Source: Nymphaea colorata
Taxonomy: Eukaryota; Streptophyta; Magnoliopsida; Nymphaeales; Nymphaeaceae
NCBI RefSeq assembly: GCF_008831285.2
Contig: NW_022204753.1
Span: 7,501 to 52,500 of the forward strand
Direction of reading: 5' to 3'
DNA length: 45,000 bases
In this document: positions 40,501 through 45,000 of the stretch, in pieces
Position numbering within the stretch: position 1 is the stretch's first letter
Layout of the letters: each line of letters starts with the position of its first letter
Made by a program: the position numbers and the translations under genes
Notes under the pieces: generated by a model
What the model was told of the DNA's origin: nothing
Databases searched by the model: none
Seen by the model: the letters and a program-made list of their open reading frames with translations, nothing else

Positions 40501-42245
40501 CCTTCGTTATGGCACTTTAACCTCATACCCCCTCCCACGATTATAGTTTGGGGATGGCTTGATTCTAAGGAGATGTTGCATCTTCGTGCTGCTTCCTCAG
40601 TTAGGAAGTTCTTGGTTGCTCCATTATCAAGCAGAATTAAGACCTTATGTCCGTTTATCCTCCCAAATACCCGGAATGAGTTGGGTTTGTTGGGATCTTG
40701 CATTGAATGCAGAGACTCTGCCTCGGTTGGCTTTTCTTCTTTGGCGGGAGTCTCTTCAATCCGGACTTCTTTCTTTTTCTCGGCTTGTTTAGCTCGCCTC
40801 TTGGTAACTACTTCCTCATCTGATGAGGACGAGCTGGTCTCATACGACGTTGTAGACGAATCGCTACATGAACTGGACTCGTCATCGCTCACCACCTGTA
40901 CCCTGTAATACGTTGGGCACTGATGGTTCTTATCCCACTTTCCCTCACATCTGTAGCATAGGCCTTTACGCCTGAATTCTTCAATCTGCTTTGGCGTGAG
41001 GTAACGCGTTGGTGGTTTTCGGCCTTGCCCTGGGTTTGGGCCTTGGGGTGGCCGATAATCACTCCCTCTTCGGAAGGGAGTTGGTTCCTTCCCTCTAAAT
41101 CGAGAACCAGAGGAGTAGGAAGGTCTCCTCCTCTGCTTGTCCATCTTATGAGCCTTTTTCTCGGCTCTCTTCTCCTCTATTTGCTCCTCATAGAGACGGG
41201 CCATGGCAAAACATTCTTCTAACCTGTTGAAGCGGTGAATTTTCAATTCTCTCTTCACTTCGCTTTTGAGGCCGCCTTTGAACGCTCCGATGAGGGCCTT
41301 CTCTGGCCACTGGACCATGCTAGCCAACCTCTCAAATTGACGTTGGTAGGCTGCAACGGTTGAGGATTGGACCAGATTCTTGAGGTCCTCATCATAATCG
41401 ATGAATGTTGAATCTCCGAACTGTAATTGGAGACTCGCCTTGTACTTCTCCCAAGTTGGATCTGCCGTTTTGTGATCGAACCACAAATAATGGGTTGTGG
41501 CCTCTCCTGTCATGTTCGCAGTGGCAATTTCAATCCACTCGTCTTGGGGTACACGATGGCACAAGAAGTACCTCTCGGCCATGAATAGCCACTCCCGTAA
41601 GTGCTCCCCATTGAATTTGGGAAACTCATAACGAACGGTGGGAGTTCGCCTCTCTTCTTGAAGCTGACGTTGCGCTCTTCTAGGACGTAGAGGAGATTCG
41701 TCCTGTTCCCCTTCTGAATCGTAATAGGTGCGATTCATTCTGCTGCTAGCGAACCTTTGCACTCTTGGCGTTCTATAATATTCGCTAGTGGGCTCAATGG
41801 GCTGTCGCTCTTGCGGGGGACCCATGTGTAAAAGTCTGCCCCCTTCCGTACTTGTTCCGATGTGCGAGAGATTGTTCGGGTCTATCTCCGTATCGGTGGG
41901 GTAGGTAGGGGCACCTAACACACCTTTGCCCTTGTTCGGACCCTGAGTGGTCCTTTCCCCTCCTGGGTTCTGGTTGGCCGCTAACTGCTTCAAAAGACCG
42001 CGAATTTCATCCATCTCATTTTGCCGCTCTCGGTTTTGTCTTTCCAATTCTCGTTTGCGGACTTGATCGGATTTGTTCATATCATTTCTCATTTGCAACA
42101 GCTCTTTTTCAATGTTCAAAATTCTGCCCATTGCATAGTTGGGAACTGGTCCCGCTTGTGTGCTTGGAGCTTCCTCAGGTTGATCGTTGAGGGGCTCCTC
42201 AAGGACAGGCTCGTCGGGATTGAACTGCTTCTTTGACTTGCCCAT
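37557..42245 (-). CDS. Family B Gag-Pol polyprotein (Gag, protease, RT, RNase H, integrase)
   Basis: A single 1562-codon frame. Gag domain at about residues 205-360; zinc knuckle C430, C433, H441, C443. The protease active site reads Asp-Asn-Gly (540-542) where Asp-Ser/Thr-Gly is expected. RT spans about 725-905, with the SKIDL motif at 811-815 and FFDD at 876-879. RNase H has acidic residues at D1024, E1061, D1086 and D1129. Integrase has the HHCC zinc site (H1209, H1216, C1246, C1249), catalytic D1279, D1339 and E1375 (D,D35E spacing), and a GPF module at about 1514. Gag and Pol share one frame, as is common in plant chromoviruses. RT and integrase motifs recall the Reina/Galadriel part of the chromoviruses (from memory, moderate confidence). 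The frame ends at TAG, just before the chromodomain. The ATG at 42245 is the first after the leader. Confidence 0.92.
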   Translation of the reverse strand: MGKSKKQFNPDEPVLEEPLNDQPEEAPSTQAGPVPNYAMGRILNIEKELLQMRNDMNKSDQVRKRELERQNRERQNEMDEIRGLLKQLAANQNPGGERTTQGPNKGKGVLGAPTYPTDTEIDPNNLSHIGTSTEGGRLLHMGPPQERQPIEPTSEYYRTPRVQRFASSRMNRTYYDSEGEQDESPLRPRRAQRQLQEERRTPTVRYEFPKFNGEHLREWLFMAERYFLCHRVPQDEWIEIATANMTGEATTHYLWFDHKTADPTWEKYKASLQLQFGDSTFIDYDEDLKNLVQSSTVAAYQRQFERLASMVQWPEKALIGAFKGGLKSEVKRELKIHRFNRLEECFAMARLYEEQIEEKRAEKKAHKMDKQRRRPSYSSGSRFRGKEPTPFRRGSDYRPPQGPNPGQGRKPPTRYLTPKQIEEFRRKGLCYRCEGKWDKNHQCPTYYRVQVVSDDESSSCSDSSTTSYETSSSSSDEEVVTKRRAKQAEKKKEVRIEETPAKEEKPTEAESLHSMQDPNKPNSFRVFGRINGHKVLILLDNGATKNFLTEEAARRCNISLESSHPQTIIVGGGMRLKCHNEGKGIEVVIKRKPFNIDFLVIPLDGVDLILGMPWFFTLGIISWDVKNFSMTFTPDGDEEPMTLQGLTSTTRPKAALRAIETEQPACWVMALATDVPEKEEQKEVVPEGIQLVLDQYEDVFEEPKGLPPQRSYDHRIIITQGAEPVNVRPYRYGYNQKAEIERLVKEMLESGIVQPSSSPFSSPVLLVKKKDNTWRFCVDYRALNEATVKDRHPIPVIDELLDELAGATIFSKIDLRAGYHQIRMYKDDVPKTAFRTHDGHYEFLVMPFGLTNAPATFQRCMNDVFRQYLRDFILVFFDDILIYSQSEESHQKHLAIALQILRDNQLYAKMSKCSFGQPSIGYLGHIVCQQGVRADPEKLEAMQKWPLPKDLKGLRGFLGLTGYYRRFIQGYGLIAHPLTQMLKKGAFQWSDKARAAFEKLKLALMSAPVLTLPDFNQQFTIETDACEVGIGAVLSQEGHPIAYMSKALTSRVKPLSTYEKELLAIVLAVEKWRPYLIGRRFTVKTDQNSLKYMLKQRVSTPTQQRWLAKLLGYDFEIEYKKGPENTAADSLSRLTEQFMTLSVVETDVWDRLAQEQQADQSLRLVHASTEQHPGSIPFYTVRGNLLYRKNRAVVPPESGLKQELLRHFHDTPAAGHEGVSKTLSRIKAQFWWRGMKAEVQRYIRSCLVCQREKYEAIRPPGHLVPLPIPAKPWTDVTMDFIDAMPRSEGKEAVLVVVDRLTKYSHFAPLPRSYQGPMVASVYQEYVGKLHGMPQSVVCDRDSIFLSAFWQEYMKLMGTTLKFSTAHHPQTDGQSEIVNRSLETYLRCFAGERPQTWVKFLPWAEWSYNTSLHSSTGMTPFEGVYGNPPPSIPRYEGGTADDDNVDCELRTREEVLDSLKQNIAKAQNRMRQVYNKGRKDREFEVGDYVWLKRLPLKQRSLMGQPYSKLLPRYYGPFPVLQKVGKAAYRLGLPREAMVHPVFHITRLKPHHGDIPTVIEQIPE

Positions 42246-42856
42246 AATTGTTTAGGGGCGGTTATATGTCAAAGAACTACCGAAGAAAGAAATCCTAGCT
42301 AAAATTCCAAAAAACTGACGCTGCCACTCTCAAGCGAGAAGCCGCTGTCCGACTCCTAAAACTGCTGGCTGATCCCTGCCCGAAGACCTGAACTGCCGAC
42401 TGACTCTGCCCTACTACCCTACGCTGCCGCTGCCTTAGCTGCCGGTAGCGTGTTTAGAGGCAAGGGAGACGGGTTGGCCCGCCTAGTGCCGCGCTTCGCC
42501 TAAGCGCCTCGGCACTCCCACTTCGCCCACGGCCGGGCTTTTAGAAGCCTAAATCACCGCACCCTCCTGGTGCCTCGGTGACGAACCGGGAGCTCGGCTG
42601 CCCTCGGGTGCACGGAATGTACAGCCCTCTACTTGCTAAAAGTGAGCAAGCAAAGCCCTAAACACGTACGAAGACGGAAGTCGTGGGGACTACAAAAAAC
42701 CAAAATCTGCTCTAGAGAACCGAAAATAGACTGACTAGAAAACCAAAAGAAGTCCACTGACACTCTGGAAATTCGAAAAGAACACCGTCTGCACTGCCGT
42801 TGATGAAGCTCCCTTGTAGGTCCAAGTGCTCAAACCGACGGTGTTCCTCAAGATTC
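42246..42856 (-). other. Family B 5' leader between primer binding site and gag
   Basis: About 610 bp with no convincing coding sequence. It is GC-rich in the middle and A-rich near the ends. A packaging signal would be expected here, but I see no motif that identifies it. Confidence 0.6.
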
Positions 42857-42868
42857 GCTCTGATACCA
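42857..42868 (-). other. Primer binding site for initiator Met tRNA, family B
   Basis: Minus-strand TGGTATCAGAGC two bases after the 5' LTR edge at 42871, the same primer as family A. Confidence 0.92.
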
Positions 42869-43984
42869 ATTGTTAGGATCTCACCACCTAGGCCAGAATA
42901 ACCCGACCAGTGCGATCCTAAACTTCCCAGGACCTTCTTGAGGCCTATTCTAAAAACCAAAAAAAACCTAGGTAATTACACAAATGATCTACCCGGCCGG
43001 ACAGGACCCCGGCGCAAATCCCAATAGGTAGGTGAGTACACGTGTAGGTTACCCAAGTCCCAAAATTTCCTAACTAAGGCTGCCTACTACAAAAACACTA
43101 ACAGGGTCGTGAGGCCTTTACAATTCGTAAGCGATACAAGAGAACACTCAATCTCACTCACAAACCACGCAAACCACACTAACGTGCAAACCACACCCAA
43201 CAGAAGTAAATAGGTGGTCTGGCTCCTTGTGGTCGTGTCTCGGGCACAGTGCCCTCGAGGTACCTCACGGGGGAGCTAGGCCGAAGCCAAGGCTAAAACA
43301 GAAATGCTGGAAATAATCTAATATGCTACCTAAGACTGAAAGCAAATCCCACCCGGAGCTACAAGGGGGGTAGGAGACGATACCGGCCAAGGGTCTCCCT
43401 TGGCGTAGCCGAATAAGGTCTCGGGGTGATGACCTGCCCCCGAGCACTGCAGCTCACAGAACAGGAAGACCGGCTGAGGTGTGCCTCCACGTAGCCTGCT
43501 GCTCTGGCTGACCGCTGCTTGAAGACGCTGACGGTAGGCCGCACGCTGGTGGACGGGTCGACTACCGAGGTCTGGTCGCTGCTCGTTTGCTGTGGCCGCT
43601 GCGCTGTTGCCGGGGATGAATTCTGCGGTGGCAGCGCTAACGTCGAGCCGAAAACGCTGCTGACACTCGCTGGGCCGAGAGGCAGAACACGCGCCGAGAG
43701 CGAGGACGCTGTCTCGAACTGCTACGGACGTGCCGTCGAGGATGCCGGGAGCGCTCGTCTGCTGTCTGGTCGAGAGCCGCCTGTCAGAACGAAGTCGCCT
43801 GACGTCCGCTGCCGATGGGCTGCTGCTGCGCTGAAGACGACGGAACAGGGCCGGAAGGGCCGCCTGGACTGCCGAGGGGGGGCTGCTGTTACAGCGACAG
43901 CGCCTGCCTGCCTATCTCCTGGATGTGGCTCGGTCACGGGCGCCGGGGAATGCCGACGAGGAGGAAGGGGGCCGTTGTAAGGGC

Positions 43985-44465
43985 CGGCGAGCCGGCTGAA
44001 CCTAATCCTAGCTAAGGCTGGGTTGGCTGGGTTCGGCTGGGCTCTACTAGGTGGTAGGTCTAGTCAAACAGGTTCGGGTCAGGGTAGGCTCAGTCAAATA
44101 GGGTTTAGGTTCAGTCACGGGTTGACCTAGCTAATAGGTTGGTTCAGTAAGGGAGGTTAAGGTCGAGCCTAAGCTCATGGTGCTGGTCAAAGTTGACCCA
44201 GTGCGGAAGGTTCAACTAACTAGGTGGTTGACTAAATGGACCGAGTCAATGGGTCCGGGTCAAGTAGGTCAAGGGTCACTCGAGGTAGGCTCGAGTCGCT
44301 AAGGGAGGCTACCAACGAAGTGGGCTCGGTGGACTAGCTGACCTAGTTGACTAAGGCTAAGGGTCAATGCCGATCTAGGTTGGCTCGGTAGAGGTTTAGC
44401 CTAGGTGCGGGTTCGGTGCAGGAGGGTGCCTAGTGGGTTCGGTTGACTGGGCTGGTCTTACCCAG
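43985..44465. repeat. Degenerate minisatellite-like region, right family B LTR
   Basis: Copy of the repeat-rich block at 34560-35040, with a single visible substitution near 44173. Confidence 0.5.
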
Positions 44466-44479
44466 GGAATGCACCGATG

Positions 44480-44495
44480 CTTGCCACGTGGCAAG
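44480..44495. promoter_or_regulatory. 16-bp perfect palindrome with G-box core, right family B LTR
   Basis: Identical to 35054-35069. Further CACGTG cores follow at 44667-44672 and 44923-44928. Confidence 0.5.
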
Positions 44496-45000
44496 ATGGA
44501 CGGACACGACAGAGAGAGCTAGAAGAATGCTAGCTATTAGGAACGGAGCTCGAATTCTCGCCTAAGGGTTAGGGAGAAGTGCGACAAGGAAGGGGAGAAG
44601 ATTGGGGGCGAAGGGCCAGGTGGCGCTCTCGTGCGAGCTCGGATGAGGCTAAGGCTGAGATGGGGACACGTGGACCAGATCTACGATGGAGGATTGCTGC
44701 GGATCAGGTCAAGAGGGAAAGGAGGAAACGGCTGAGGAAGATTAGGCAAGGTGGCGCGAGGTGGAGGTGTTTCCTAAAACTAAGGAGGCAAGATCCAAAG
44801 GAATAGGAAAAGGGGATCTCGCGGGGCCTGGCTGGGGGACAAGTGGCGAGGTGCGGGACCAAGGTGGGTAGCTGGCAGGTGAGGTGGCGAGTGAGGTGGC
44901 GGAGGGCTGGCTCGGATTGCGACACGTGTCAAGATGAACGCGTGAGGATCCTTGCGAGTTAGGGTTGACGCGGTGGAGATGGCGAGGAGCTGGAAGGGGA

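Larger units (their letters stand above)
33445..45000 (-). mobile_element. Family B chromovirus-type Ty3/gypsy retrotransposon (right LTR cut by window end)
   Basis: Left LTR 33445-37365 (3921 bp), internal 37366-42870 (5505 bp), right LTR from 42871 past the window end. The LTRs match with an offset of 9425-9426 bp. Within the roughly 2.1 kb that can be compared I see one substitution (near 34747/44173) and two single-base indels in homopolymers, so this insertion is also very young. A full element would be about 13.3 kb. The internal region carries Gag, protease, RT, RNase H and integrase in one frame plus a chromodomain after an in-frame stop. Confidence 0.93.
42871..45000 (-). repeat. Family B right LTR (5' LTR), partial
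   Basis: Repeats 33445-35574 almost base for base, starting TGTTAGGATC after the primer binding site. By comparison with the left copy about 1.8 kb of it, including U3 and the promoter, lies beyond the window. No gene is supported within it. Confidence 0.93.

Noticed and set aside
1-45000. CRISPR arrays, bacterial operons, rRNA or tRNA genes.
   Set aside because: The large repeats are LTR retrotransposon units; no short regular spacer array or RNA gene was seen. The tRNA-like words are primer binding sites.

Overview
The window is plant nuclear DNA, probably from a flowering plant, and consists almost entirely of long-terminal-repeat (LTR) retrotransposons of the Ty3/gypsy class. The evidence is plant-type primer binding sites matching the 3' end of initiator methionine tRNA (TGGTATCAGAGC), polypurine tracts next to TG...CA-bounded LTRs, a Gag with a zinc knuckle, a retropepsin-type protease, and one complete RT-RNase H-integrase polyprotein followed by a chromodomain. 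No host gene, tRNA, rRNA or CRISPR array was seen. All three insertions lie on the minus strand, so in + coordinates the 3' LTR of each element is on the left and the 5' LTR on the right.

Layout. (1) Positions 1-20081: a tandem array of 'family A' with shared LTRs: partial LTR (1-3145), internal (3146-7427), LTR (7428-11613), internal (11614-15895), LTR (15896-20081). The repeat unit is 8468 bp. (2) 20082-20537: 456 bp of unassigned DNA. (3) 20538-33189: a second, complete family-A element (12652 bp), bounded by the 5-bp target-site duplication GAGAT (20533-20537 and 33190-33194). (4) 33195-33444: continuation of the unassigned DNA. (5) 33445 to beyond 45000: a 'family B' element with left LTR 33445-37365, internal 37366-42870 and a right LTR cut off by the window end.

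Family A is non-autonomous. Its LTRs (about 4186 bp) are nearly as long as its internal region (about 4282 bp). Each internal region carries one 1657-codon ORF with Gag and protease that stops resembling normal gypsy pol just after the linker before RT. About 680 residues of unrecognised, charged, low-complexity sequence replace RT, RNase H and integrase, and the frame then runs about 272 codons into the 3' LTR. Family B is a chromovirus with all pol domains, but it has an Asp-Asn-Gly protease active site and an in-frame UAG just before the chromodomain. The two families share distant similarity in Gag, protease, 3' end and LTR layout, so a B-like element is a plausible source of RT and integrase for A (inference).

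The most interesting points are the replaced pol region kept open in three copies of A, the mosaic structure of the second A element (3' half and U3 almost identical to the array, 5' half and U5 diverged, as expected from template switching between co-packaged RNAs), and G-box palindromes in the B LTR. Counts of differences are by eye, not by alignment software.
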